Positions 45,401-54,306 of a DNA stretch of 64,000 nt are shown one piece after another. Under the pieces are notes generated by a model. That model had not been told where the DNA came from. It saw only the letters and a list, made by a program, of their open reading frames with translations, and ran no database searches. The stretch covers positions 1 to 64,000 of the forward strand of contig JAKQIY010000051.1 of assembly GCA_029561455.1 (NCBI GenBank), read 5' to 3'. Made by a program: the position numbers and the translations under genes. The stretch's first letter is position 1; the number at the start of each line of letters is the position of its first letter. This stretch comes from a bacterium (GTDB lineage Bacteria > Zhuqueibacterota > Zhuqueibacteria > Residuimicrobiales > Krinioviventaceae).

Positions 45401-46620
45401 TATTTACCGCCAACTTCAAAATTGGGGTCGTTTGGATAAGATACAACCAACAATATCGCTTTTTGCGGGTCAACCAGAGTTCCTGTAGCCGGTTGGCCGC
45501 GATATTTCAGATTATTAATATTTAATTGCGTATAATCATCCATATACTCAAAGCTCGGATCAGCTGTATAATAACTTAAATGTAATACCCATTTCCCTTC
45601 ATCACCGACTATGCCGGGCATATTGCGTACAAAGTACAAAGCTTCATTGTCACTCTTTAGAAGGGTATTTTTAGGCCCGGTCCAGACACGTTTGATCTGG
45701 TTGGTATCATCATATTCCTTAACCACAACACTATCTTCATTGCTGATACCTTCAACAGTCAACCATTTTTCAAACATGGAACCTATGGACTCGCCCATAT
45801 CTGCCAGTTTATCGAGATCGAGAGTCGAATTCTGCAGCGGCACCTGTATATTTGCAGTTGCAGCGGTGATAGTTTTTTCTACACCTTCCCAGTAATTGCC
45901 TTTGTTGCTGGTTTTAAAAACACCGGCATCGGTAGCCGCAAACACACTGCCGTTTGATTTGGTAATATCATAAACAGCCAGATATTCATCATCATTATCA
46001 AAAGGCAATCCGTTACATCTCTTAATCCAGGTATTGCCGCCGTCAAGGCTAACATAAACACCCATATCTATATCAACATCACTGTCTTCATCGGGGTCAT
46101 CCGCCCACAAATAACCGCCAATACCGGCATATAGAACATTATTGTTCTGTTCGAGACAAAATACCGGATTATTGATCGTAACTTTACGCCAACGGGTGGA
46201 CGCTTCATCCCAACGATATAACCCGTCATCAAGACCGGCAAACAGCACATTGCCGGAAGTTAGTAAAAAATCATGGACTTTACTTAACACACCGGTAGTT
46301 CGGGAACTGCCGGGAATACCAGTGTTAATAATCGTCCAGTGATCTTCATTCAATTTTTTTCTTAAAATACCACTGGATTTGGTTCCGGCATAAACATAAG
46401 AATTGGCATCATCAACAATAATGGCATTGATCTGGTTGTTTTCCACCCAGACGTTACAATTTTCACCGGTTGCTTGCAGGGTTGCGCCAATTTTATAGTC
46501 GTACTGAAAAAACTGAAAATTGTGAACCCAAAGAAACCTGGAATCGCCAACGTTTTGGGCGAAAGCGATTCCATATATTAACAAGAAAAAAATTACCAGT
46601 TGCGTCGCTTTTTTAGACAT
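42478..46620 (-). CDS. Secreted propeller protein with degenerate M30-like peptidase region and sorting domain
   Basis: 1380 residues. Signal peptide (FFLLIYGIAFAQ), then BNR/propeller repeats (GGNTWIKR, DGGINWTLVG, DAGATWTALG) over about 50-600. A region near 640-760 resembles hyicolysin-type (M30) peptidases, with WVVEGLSFYAERL, but the zinc motif reads AHQLVRMI near residue 711 instead of HExxH. A beta-rich part follows, then a sorting domain with YQNYPNPFNPST and terminal MILVK. Probably a surface-binding rather than a catalytic protein. GGAGGG precedes the ATG. Confidence 0.82.
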   Translation of the reverse strand: MSKKATQLVIFFLLIYGIAFAQNVGDSRFLWVHNFQFFQYDYKIGATLQATGENCNVWVENNQINAIIVDDANSYVYAGTKSSGILRKKLNEDHWTIINTGIPGSSRTTGVLSKVHDFLLTSGNVLFAGLDDGLYRWDEASTRWRKVTINNPVFCLEQNNNVLYAGIGGYLWADDPDEDSDVDIDMGVYVSLDGGNTWIKRCNGLPFDNDDEYLAVYDITKSNGSVFAATDAGVFKTSNKGNYWEGVEKTITAATANIQVPLQNSTLDLDKLADMGESIGSMFEKWLTVEGISNEDSVVVKEYDDTNQIKRVWTGPKNTLLKSDNEALYFVRNMPGIVGDEGKWVLHLSYYTADPSFEYMDDYTQLNINNLKYRGQPATGTLVDPQKAILLVVSYPNDPNFEVGGKYITVKYISTTGDTLVWSDKSVTLRGLNKDKKGIVIRNENQIYGNPVADYDLLNNAESLARMTFSTTSGIVFNKFAFSTNSGQIFAGNANGVYKTSDGGINWTLVGTATGGLENVDINSLFIDSTDKIYAGTLDGIYTSADAGATWTALGIIEPETEITSIALNNGLLYAGTPFGFFVSADAGATWTGKNYGMSAFVNDTQINTVIDNFDNVTPADAQKGIYQTIIDNFGAENLPDFDKNSKINIVMHSIIEKGETENTTSNGNNGTSKLTGYFRAEDQSNIGNTNKGEYIYIDSRESTDQERASAIAHQLVRMIVWNKDYDEERWVVEGLSFYAERLCGFNMPTGMPDFQTLTGANKVFSLIAGTPLSPWSVKADNGDMNNRYTQVSLFTTWLTENFGGFDLLKTVLNNTENGWRGIQKALKDKNIKFEDVFAAWTIATTINDTTRIDPVTGAKYGYRDATYSNILNTYMRQYGLGMNFGPLFGHDESMADINLYGKNAEYREGLNNWAFMIRYFFPFPSLVESDPVQAVVRYWAKDLVTKQPINIKFNAGDNTNLRVQLIKVMPDGKKDVEDLTPAFNSEKELTFNVLSKYEPNADTTSLKYHKLYMLISNQDSLGGAARFVITKDVTPPEVKHQIVHNPLFPEFLDLFVYSGENTFSDVGAQYELPTVEVLYYTDSTRVDMEAFDTGLDSRDKAANYLYKGRYHITMEGEMKLLIKDLQDLPGNDVDYILTPITVQKAVPQSIYTIISPDKSASLYLPENSLRSATYLSAYANTWNREAGLLKVDAGDNILYKSSIYQFGPTGTDLLRDATVTIAYTGNTEADDNDIALYTLENNTWKHVPAVQDKKKNTFTAAVKQLGTFAVIQGTIGVLSESSNTSVPETFALYQNYPNPFNPSTEIKYQLPREARVSLKIYNMNGQLVNTLIDENKPAGYYTAQWDGLSSSGFKVSSGLYLYEIKAGDFKETRKMILVK

Positions 46621-46688
46621 ATTTCATCCCTCCGGTAGAGATAGTAGGTAGAGAATTCATTGTTTAATATTGGCCGAGTTTTAGTCAG

Positions 46689-47720
46689 TTAAAATTGAAA
46701 AGTGATAGACATCTGGTTCACATAATCCAGAACACCAAAATCACTGTAACTATAATCCAAACTGGCTGAACCCAGTTGACTAAGGGATAAATTCAGGCTG
46801 CCGCCGGCTGAAAATCTGGCGGTATCATTATTATGCACATAACCGGCGCGTACTGCAACAAGTTTATTGAACCAGTATTCGGCGCCAAGATCAACTTGTT
46901 CAACGTTGTCGTTTAAATGCACCAGGTCGGCGGCCAAAGTAATAACATTTTTGCTGGTTTCAATCACTTCCATTGCTACGCCTGCCCTGAAAAGCAACGG
47001 AATATGATAAGGCCGGTAATCGTCGGCAGGTTCGGTGGTATAAGTTTGGGTTTTGGAATCAAAACCAATAATATCCTTATACTTGCCCGGTATTTTCATT
47101 TCCGGCCCGAAATTTTGTATACTAATACCCATTCGCAACGATTTGAAACCGGTTTGATACAAAGCGCCAACATCAAAAGCCATTACACTGGCAACTTCGT
47201 CATCCCCGGTCAGATCGTTCACTGTTCCATAGTCTTCCCGTAAATATTTTACTGTACCGCCAAAAGAAAATTTATCGGTAAGGTAACGGGAATAGGAAAT
47301 ACCAATGGACATATCGTTTTTGGAAAAAGTCTCACCGGTTCCTTCCTGAAACTGGTATGTGGTCACATCCATTTCACCGGAACCAAGAAACAAGCCCGAT
47401 ACAGCAAAGGTCCCGATTCCCGGAAACGATTTGGCAACACTGAAAGCATTTAACTGTATATCGGCAATCCACTGAATATGTGATAAAAACACACTATAGT
47501 TTTGTACTTTGGCTAAAGCGCCTGTATTCCAGAATACGGAAGACGCATCTGTTACCACAGCAATACAAGCGTTTCCCATGCCAACATTACGAGCGCCTGC
47601 GCCGATTTTAAGGAACTGCGTTCCCGCAGTTCCTACTTTGGCAAATTGTTGCGCTGCGGCATATTGAAACAATCCAAATATTAAAGTTATGCCAAGCATA
47701 GCAATTATTATTTTTTTCAT
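46689..47720 (-). CDS. porV: PorV/PorQ family outer-membrane protein
   Basis: 343 residues. Signal peptide to YAAAQ. The N-terminal KVGTAGTQFLKIGAGARNVGMGNA is the hallmark of the PorV/PorQ (UPF0164-like) barrel family. Alternating strands follow, and the C-terminus ends ITFQF. In Bacteroidota PorV shuttles type IX cargo at the outer membrane. Several genes around it encode proteins with matching sorting domains, which supports that role. Whether it is PorV or a PorQ-like paralogue cannot be decided. AAGAGG lies upstream. Confidence 0.85.
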   Translation of the reverse strand: MKKIIIAMLGITLIFGLFQYAAAQQFAKVGTAGTQFLKIGAGARNVGMGNACIAVVTDASSVFWNTGALAKVQNYSVFLSHIQWIADIQLNAFSVAKSFPGIGTFAVSGLFLGSGEMDVTTYQFQEGTGETFSKNDMSIGISYSRYLTDKFSFGGTVKYLREDYGTVNDLTGDDEVASVMAFDVGALYQTGFKSLRMGISIQNFGPEMKIPGKYKDIIGFDSKTQTYTTEPADDYRPYHIPLLFRAGVAMEVIETSKNVITLAADLVHLNDNVEQVDLGAEYWFNKLVAVRAGYVHNNDTARFSAGGSLNLSLSQLGSASLDYSYSDFGVLDYVNQMSITFQF

Positions 47721-47781
47721 CAGTCTAAACCTCTTTATTAAATTTGCACTCCAAAGAATCTCTCATTGGTTCAACAGCGGT

Positions 47782-50070
47782 TTACATAATAATGACAAAT
47801 TTTCCAATAAACTTGTCATTTTCTGTTTCTACAGCAAACAAGTATAAGCCACTGACAACAGACTGAACATTTCTGGATATCAAATCCCATTTTTCCATAT
47901 TACTGCCATTGGTATGATTGATCTCCTGGACCAAATCGCCGGCCAGAGTAAAGATCGATATTTTACATACCGGAGGTAAATTGGTAAAGAACAGGGCGTT
48001 TTGATAAATATCTTCAAAAACATCGGTTGCTTTATATGGATTGGGTACAACCTTGATTTTTGATAAATCGAAATTTGCGGGTGTTTCTTCGTACATTCCT
48101 TTAGGAATAACGGCAAGAGGTGCGCCGCTGGCTGATTTGGTATAATTACTCTTACCGCTTTCCGACGGAGGCAGGTTGATGGTTTCATCGCCGGTATCAT
48201 AGGCAACCACTGAATAAAAATAGGGTATACCGTTGATTGGCGCTTCAATAACATCGCCCCACACAGTCGTTCCGCCTTGATCAACATATTCATTAACATT
48301 ATTGGGTAGATCAACAAAGCCAAGAGAATCCCGGTCGGTATTCAAAACTTTAACCGCTCCTTCAATATTATCAAACGCGGCAATCAAGGTCCAGTTGCTT
48401 GGCGTATATTTAGCACGATAAATTTTGTACCCGACAAAATCAATTTGCTTGGTTTTGGTATCCGGGGTTATTTCTGCAATATTGTCCCATACCATAAACA
48501 CAGATTGATCAGCCGGACTGTAACGCAAGTTTGGCGACGGCGGCGGCGCCGGTAACAACCAGTGCACATCCTGAGCCGGAGGCGCCGGTTTGTAGGGGCT
48601 GCTGTTTTTGCTGCCGGTATAATAAGCGGTCAGGGCGTTATCCGAGTTTTCACGCAGTCCCTGTAAACCTGTACCGATCACTTCGGTAAACACAACATGA
48701 ACCGTATCGCCAACTGCAATATCATAGGGTCCTACAGATAACAGATAACGATAATCAAAAGTCGGGGCGCCTACATCAAGCGGGTTAGGCAAAAAGTGAT
48801 AACCCCGGCTGAATTCATGCTGGCCTTTTTGATAATCGTATTGTTCAATATCATTATCCGGGTCGCTTTCCCAGTTCCACCACTGGTGAGAGAATGGCCG
48901 AACAATGCGGGTATGCATACTATCTTGTACCGGAAAAACATAATCGGACTTGCTGGAATCAGCATACAGAATGCTGCCGCCAACAAAGCCGGAACAATTG
49001 GGCACAAGAGTCCGCTCGCCAAAATCATTTTCCGATGAAGAGGGGTTATCGCCGTCATAGATATAAGAAATACCGCGCGGCACTTTCCAGCCGATAAACG
49101 GCTTGCCGGTAGAACGCCGTAATGTATCACCGGCGGCAATAATATATTCACCAATCACAACATCCACATCAGCCATAATCGGCAGGCCGGCTTCGGTTTC
49201 GATCAGCGCATATTCATCATAAACACCATCACCTTCGATCAAAGCTGTATCGTAACTATCATTGAACCCGCCCATTTTATGACCATAAGGTATACCAGAA
49301 TCATCATAACCGGTCACGCCGTCGGCGTCAAGATCCAAAGGATCAACCCAATCAACTTCATCGGTATTGGTATCGCTGCCGTCATAACCGTCATAATCTA
49401 CCAGGTCGTCTATATTGGTGTCGCTCACATCAATCGAGGAAACGTCAAGATCGGACCAAAAACCGATAATGACATCTTTGAGGTAGCCGTTCAGACCCAG
49501 GTTAATAATATCGAACTCATAAACTATAAAGTCATCATATTCGGGCATGCTCCACGATAGCCCGTGTTCGATGACCTTGATCCCCAAAGGGGTATGTTCT
49601 GTTTTTACATCAAGGTCGTCAAATTCACAATAGCTGTCATGAATGGATTTCGGCGTGCCGATTGCAGCAACCTCTTCATTGCCCATCAGGAACTGGGTGC
49701 CGTCAACTGGCTCCCATTCTTCATAATAGTAAAAATAACTGGTACACCACTTTTCACCATTAAGAATTGTGGAAACCCAAATGGCGGCGTCATACAGGTA
49801 ACAATTTTTGGTACCGCCCGGCCATTCATTAGATGGCCGACCGGTTGTCGAAAAGTTCGGGTCACCAAAACTGCCATAATTGGTAATGACATTCCATAAT
49901 GAGCCGATGGTATGCGCTTTATAATCATGATCCGGCCGCGTTGCAGTTTTCTTTAAACTGAAAGGCCGTTTGCTTAACTTGTCCGGATTTACTTTAGCAT
50001 AACCAAATGTAAAAGTAAATACCAATAAAACAGCGAGGATTATCTCCAGCTTGTATTTTTTCAATAACAA
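47782..50070 (-). CDS. Secreted Asp-rich protein with diverged sorting domain
   Basis: About 762 residues. Start by RBS: GGAGG lies at 50080-50076, so TTG 50070 (or TTG 50064) is better than GTG 50082, which overlaps it. Signal peptide near LLVFTFTFGYAK. An Asp-rich stretch near 230-270 (DTNIDDLVDYDGYDGSDTN, DLDADG) suggests calcium binding. An FN3-like part near 540-640 (FVGYKIYRAKY) precedes VVPNPYKA and a FlgD-like C-terminus ending KFVIIM. It lies between the TonB receptor and the PorV-like gene. Function unknown. Confidence 0.78.
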   Translation of the reverse strand: MLLKKYKLEIILAVLLVFTFTFGYAKVNPDKLSKRPFSLKKTATRPDHDYKAHTIGSLWNVITNYGSFGDPNFSTTGRPSNEWPGGTKNCYLYDAAIWVSTILNGEKWCTSYFYYYEEWEPVDGTQFLMGNEEVAAIGTPKSIHDSYCEFDDLDVKTEHTPLGIKVIEHGLSWSMPEYDDFIVYEFDIINLGLNGYLKDVIIGFWSDLDVSSIDVSDTNIDDLVDYDGYDGSDTNTDEVDWVDPLDLDADGVTGYDDSGIPYGHKMGGFNDSYDTALIEGDGVYDEYALIETEAGLPIMADVDVVIGEYIIAAGDTLRRSTGKPFIGWKVPRGISYIYDGDNPSSSENDFGERTLVPNCSGFVGGSILYADSSKSDYVFPVQDSMHTRIVRPFSHQWWNWESDPDNDIEQYDYQKGQHEFSRGYHFLPNPLDVGAPTFDYRYLLSVGPYDIAVGDTVHVVFTEVIGTGLQGLRENSDNALTAYYTGSKNSSPYKPAPPAQDVHWLLPAPPPSPNLRYSPADQSVFMVWDNIAEITPDTKTKQIDFVGYKIYRAKYTPSNWTLIAAFDNIEGAVKVLNTDRDSLGFVDLPNNVNEYVDQGGTTVWGDVIEAPINGIPYFYSVVAYDTGDETINLPPSESGKSNYTKSASGAPLAVIPKGMYEETPANFDLSKIKVVPNPYKATDVFEDIYQNALFFTNLPPVCKISIFTLAGDLVQEINHTNGSNMEKWDLISRNVQSVVSGLYLFAVETENDKFIGKFVIIM

Positions 50071-50148
50071 AGCTACCTCCACGATTTAATAATGAGTCAA
50101 ACCTGACTTGAAATTTCTGCTAATTCTGTTTCTGTCGTTATATTCTGC

Positions 50149-53100
50149 CTAAAAGTCAATACGCGCGCCTATACGCGTTAAACGGCCTCTGTTATAGACG
50201 CTTGGATCGTCATATTTACCTTGCGGATCATTTTTCGCATTATACCATTCTTCATCGGCAAGGGCAACAATATTTTTCTGGTCGAACAGGTTACGAACAT
50301 CCAGGAATATGGATGGCACAATCCGGCCAACCTGGAAGCGTTTGCTGACACGCAGATCAGTAAAGGAACGGGACGGCAAGGTACCGGTATTATCGGGTGC
50401 TGCCTTGTCCTGACCTTTGGGAGGCGTCCAACGGGTGCCGCTGCCATAATACCAGGTAAGGTTAACGCCGAAATCATTCAACAACGAAATGCCAAACAAA
50501 TTCTGCTTGGGCGGAATCCGAAAATCGATATTGGCATTGAGCGTATGACGTTGATCCCAACTGGTATACGATTCAAAACGCGGCAATACCTGGCCGGCCC
50601 ATTCAGTTAAATATCCCTGACCGACACTGGAAGATTTGTTCTTTGCCACCTGGTAGGTGTAATTAACGCGACCGCTGACATACATAAAACCGATAATTTC
50701 CGGCCGGCGTAAAAATTCCGTTTCAAAACCACGGATATTGCCATAATCGGCGTTATAATAAAAACCATACCAGTCACGCTGGGTATAATATACCGGTCGG
50801 GTATCGGTCAAATCGGAAATATCTTTATAAAAAGCGGTAATCTTGATTTTCGATGAACCGGAAATTTGATGATTCAACCCGAATTCATAAGCGGTTGTGC
50901 GTTCCGGTTTTAAATTGGGGTTACCAATGATCGGGAAACCGCCGCCCAGGTCAAACTCCAGGTTGCGGAACAGATAACTGCCCAACGGCTCCTGGAAATA
51001 ATTACCATAGCTGAAATGCAAAACATCTCTTTCAGTTATCGGGTAAGCAATACCGAAGCGGGGGCTGACATAATCTTTGAATTTGATAGAAATGGGGTGC
51101 TTTACATCACCAATCTGGGGCGCGCCGGGGTAATTGTAAAGAGCTGCATCCCATGCCTGATCCAGCACACTGTCGCCATCTTTATCTTCGCCGGAATCCA
51201 GCACACCATTACCATTAACATCTTCATAACCTTTATCATCGGTAGACCAGGTTGGGTCGTAAATATTATTGGGATAATTCTCCCAGTTGGCGTTAAAATA
51301 ATCGTAACGTAAACCGATGTTCAGAATCATGCCCTGGTATTCCATCTTGTCCTGAACATAGATAGCGCCGCTGTTCGGGAACACTTTGAATTTTTCGCCA
51401 TACCCGTAGCGGTCGGTGGCATCATAACGGAATATTTCGCGGTATTTCAGGTCAACACCGGTGCGAACATTATGGTTGCTGGTCACCTGGCTTTCGATAT
51501 CCAGTTTTAAACCATAGCTTGTCGATTCATCGATGTACCAGTATCGGCGATCCCAGGTCAGGCCCGAACCATAAGTATAAAAGCCATTGGTGCTTTTTTC
51601 ACCTTTATACGGAATGTCGGAAGTGCTCATCCATTTTGAATGGTCGCCGGGATAGGCTTTCTGTGAAGCATCCACATAACCGTCCGAATCCCAATCGGTA
51701 TAGAGATCGGTACCATAAGCATCGAGTTTGCCGTTGCCGTTCAGATCTTCAGCTACTTTATCAAAAAAGCCGTCTTTATCCAAATCAAGCCATTCATTAG
51801 TGCCAATAACGCCATCGCCATTCAAATCGACATTTTCGCTGGCAAGATCGAGCTTGCCGTCGCCATCACGGTCTTCGTTAATTACTTCATTGGCATTTTG
51901 GAAATAATAGGTGTAATAACGGTCAAGATGAACTTCATAAAAAGTTTTTGAACTTAACTGGTGCGTCCAGGTAACGGCGATCTGGTTGCTCTCTTCTTCA
52001 AGATCGGCAAGATGATCCATCATATTAAAGACATCCAGCTTGCTGTTATAGTTAAGATCTTCGCGGTCGAGCGCTTCGTTACCGTTCAAATCCTCGCCAG
52101 CATCGAGCCAGTTATTGCCGTTTTTGTCTTCAGTGTCGAGAACGCCATTGTTCCACCAATCAAGGCCGGTAACCGGGTCTTTGATATAGAAAGCATTATC
52201 ATCCACTCCGTCGCTATTGGTGTCGCCATAGGGCTTATAGGTCTCATTTAAATCTTCGTAGGTGTGTTGCTTCCAGAGATTATCAAAATAATCCCAGTTA
52301 CGGTTGTGGTACAAACCTTTAACCCTTAAGGTATGGCTGGGAGTTAATTTATAAGTCACTTTACCCTGGTAAGTGCCGCTTTCGCTCTTTTGGTTGAGAA
52401 AACGACCGTCGGACTTTTCATACCAGCCGGAAAGGAAATAGCGTAAATCGCCGGGGATACCAAGCGCTTTACTGAACGGCACCGGGCCGCCAAGTGAAAA
52501 TTCCGGGTTATGCCGGTTTTCTTCAACTTCATCGGTTCGTACAGTTTGACCAAAACCACCCAAAGCGCTGGTGGTATAACGTACAGTACCGGTAAAAACC
52601 GGGCCGCCGTCTTTGGTAACAACATTAATAACTGCCGATTGCGCATTACCATATTCGGCGCTGAAACCGCCGGTCATAACCGAGGTTTCTTCAATGGCAA
52701 GTTCAGGAATATCGGAATCAAAAGAACCGGACATCGGATCCATGATATTGGTTGAATTATCCAGTAAATAGGTAACCTCCATAGAACGACCGCCACGGGC
52801 GTGCATCTGTCCATTCTCTACAACTATACCGGCTGAGGTTTGCACCACACCCTGGAACGAGTCAACCGACATTCTTTCAATTTCTTCGCTGCCGGTCACG
52901 GTGCGGCTGGAAGTCTGGTCCATCTGAATGAGTGGACGTTCTGCCGTTACAGTTACTGTCTCGCCTGCTTCAAGGACAGTCGGTTCTAATTGAAAATCTA
53001 CTTTGGCGGTTAAATCCACCTTCACACGGACTTCCTGTACAACCATGGCGTTATATCCCATCATCTGAGCACGAACCGTGTACGAACCTGCCGGCACATT

Positions 53101-53295
53101 AATGATAAAGAATTCCCCATTCAGGTTCGTTGCCGCTCCCATCGTAGTTCCTTCAATCATAACATTTACGGCAGGCAATGGATCTTTGGTGTCTTTATCA
53201 ATTACCTTGCCGACAATCTTGCCTGTTGTACCGGCCATTATTATTCCCGGTAAAACAAACAAAAACAGGGCGAAAAATGCTAACTTTCTGAGCAT
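50149..53295 (-). CDS. TonB-dependent receptor with calcium-binding-type repeats
   Basis: 1048 residues from ATG 53295 (AAGGAG 8 nt upstream). Signal peptide (LFLFVLPGIIMAG), carboxypeptidase-regulatory-like domain (about 20-100), plug (about 110-230: MDQTSSRTVTGSEEIERM, NAQSAVINVVTK), then a barrel ending RIGARIDF. Several loops hold DxNxDG-type motifs (DTNSDGVDD, DLNGDGVIG, DKDGDSVLD), like thrombospondin-3 or dockerin calcium sites. The substrate is unknown. It heads the secretory gene series behind a sigma70-type promoter. Confidence 0.88.
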   Translation of the reverse strand: MLRKLAFFALFLFVLPGIIMAGTTGKIVGKVIDKDTKDPLPAVNVMIEGTTMGAATNLNGEFFIINVPAGSYTVRAQMMGYNAMVVQEVRVKVDLTAKVDFQLEPTVLEAGETVTVTAERPLIQMDQTSSRTVTGSEEIERMSVDSFQGVVQTSAGIVVENGQMHARGGRSMEVTYLLDNSTNIMDPMSGSFDSDIPELAIEETSVMTGGFSAEYGNAQSAVINVVTKDGGPVFTGTVRYTTSALGGFGQTVRTDEVEENRHNPEFSLGGPVPFSKALGIPGDLRYFLSGWYEKSDGRFLNQKSESGTYQGKVTYKLTPSHTLRVKGLYHNRNWDYFDNLWKQHTYEDLNETYKPYGDTNSDGVDDNAFYIKDPVTGLDWWNNGVLDTEDKNGNNWLDAGEDLNGNEALDREDLNYNSKLDVFNMMDHLADLEEESNQIAVTWTHQLSSKTFYEVHLDRYYTYYFQNANEVINEDRDGDGKLDLASENVDLNGDGVIGTNEWLDLDKDGFFDKVAEDLNGNGKLDAYGTDLYTDWDSDGYVDASQKAYPGDHSKWMSTSDIPYKGEKSTNGFYTYGSGLTWDRRYWYIDESTSYGLKLDIESQVTSNHNVRTGVDLKYREIFRYDATDRYGYGEKFKVFPNSGAIYVQDKMEYQGMILNIGLRYDYFNANWENYPNNIYDPTWSTDDKGYEDVNGNGVLDSGEDKDGDSVLDQAWDAALYNYPGAPQIGDVKHPISIKFKDYVSPRFGIAYPITERDVLHFSYGNYFQEPLGSYLFRNLEFDLGGGFPIIGNPNLKPERTTAYEFGLNHQISGSSKIKITAFYKDISDLTDTRPVYYTQRDWYGFYYNADYGNIRGFETEFLRRPEIIGFMYVSGRVNYTYQVAKNKSSSVGQGYLTEWAGQVLPRFESYTSWDQRHTLNANIDFRIPPKQNLFGISLLNDFGVNLTWYYGSGTRWTPPKGQDKAAPDNTGTLPSRSFTDLRVSKRFQVGRIVPSIFLDVRNLFDQKNIVALADEEWYNAKNDPQGKYDDPSVYNRGRLTRIGARIDF

Positions 53296-53343
53296 GATTT
53301 TTCTCCTTTTTAATAATGAATACAATTCATTTCTGATAGAAAT

Positions 53344-53365
53344 AAAAAAGGGCGGTTTTACGCCC
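53344..53365 (-). terminator. Terminator-like hairpin in the TonB receptor leader
   Basis: On the - strand GGGCG-TAAAAC-CGCCC is followed by TTTTTT. It lies 49 nt before the receptor start and about 80 nt after the promoter at 53446-53474, so it may act as an attenuator. It could also serve as the distant terminator of the engB operon. Confidence 0.65.
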
Positions 53366-53445
53366 TAGCAATAACCAAACTATTTTAAATTCCACTCCAC
53401 GCATCAATTCTATTCAAATTATTAAATACATTTAGTTTGTGAAGT

Positions 53446-53474
53446 AATATAACCGTTTTTGGAAAGATTGTCAA
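53446..53474 (-). promoter_or_regulatory. Sigma70-type promoter for the TonB receptor series
   Basis: On the - strand TTGACA (53474-53469), exactly 17 nt, then TATATT (53451-53446). It points at the receptor gene, about 150 nt upstream of its start. The remaining 53366-53680 is AT-rich and holds nothing else I can support. Confidence 0.75.
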
Positions 53475-53680
53475 GATTTTTTTGTTTTTTTTAATAAAAC
53501 AGGCTACAAACTTGAAACATCTTTCAGCAATATACGTATTAGATTAATTTAATCAGAATTGATAAGGTTCTATCTCATCTTTCTTACAAATTCCTTCCAC
53601 AAAACACTTTTTTTGAATATTTTCGCATAACTATAATAACCAATATTCTTTTAAATTCATTCCCCGTTTAATAAAATGTT

Positions 53681-54277
53681 TCAGGCTTTACTGTTAGATA
53701 ATAATTCAGAAATTGCAGTCCACAGGGGTTCTTTGCCCAGGCCGGTAATTGAAGAATAGGGTATGAAAATCTGTATCCCCAATGTTTTTAACAAATCCTG
53801 GTTCGTTTGCACCCGCGTATTTTTCTGGTTGCCCGACAATTTATCGGCTTTAGTGCCAACTACAATCACAGGTAATTGATTAAACGTGAGCCAGTCAATC
53901 AATTCCAGATCAGCCTGCATGATATCATGTCGTAAATCAATTAATACAATTACTCCCCTGAGATCGGGGGATTGCAAAAAATAATTTTCAATCAATTTTT
54001 GCCAGGCTTGTGATATATTCCGGGCTACCCTGGCATAGCCATAACCAGGTAAATCGACAAAATAAAATTTTTGATTAATGAGAAAAAAGTTGATAAGGCG
54101 AGTTTTACCCGGCGTGGAACTGACTTGAACCAGTTTTTTCCGGTTAAGCAGGGAATTCAACAAACTCGATTTACCGACATTGGAACGCCCGGCAAAAGCA
54201 ATTTGTGGAACGCGGTCGTGGGGAAGCTGTTTTAAATCCGCTATACTCTTGATAAATTCAGCCGAAAGTATTTTCAT
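53681..54277 (-). CDS. engB: Ribosome-biogenesis GTPase EngB/YsxC
   Basis: 198 residues, normal length. TRAFAC GTPase motifs: G1 GRSNVGKSS (about 31-39), G2 within STPGKTRLINF, G3 DLPGYG, G4 GTKADK and a G5-like YSSITG. It assists assembly of the 50S subunit. It is last in tig-clpP-clpX-engB, 29 nt after clpX; this order is common. The RBS is weak, so translation may depend on clpX. Confidence 0.95.
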   Translation of the reverse strand: MKILSAEFIKSIADLKQLPHDRVPQIAFAGRSNVGKSSLLNSLLNRKKLVQVSSTPGKTRLINFFLINQKFYFVDLPGYGYARVARNISQAWQKLIENYFLQSPDLRGVIVLIDLRHDIMQADLELIDWLTFNQLPVIVVGTKADKLSGNQKNTRVQTNQDLLKTLGIQIFIPYSSITGLGKEPLWTAISELLSNSKA

Positions 54278-54306
54278 ATGATCAAATCATTATCAGAGCA
54301 GCTATG

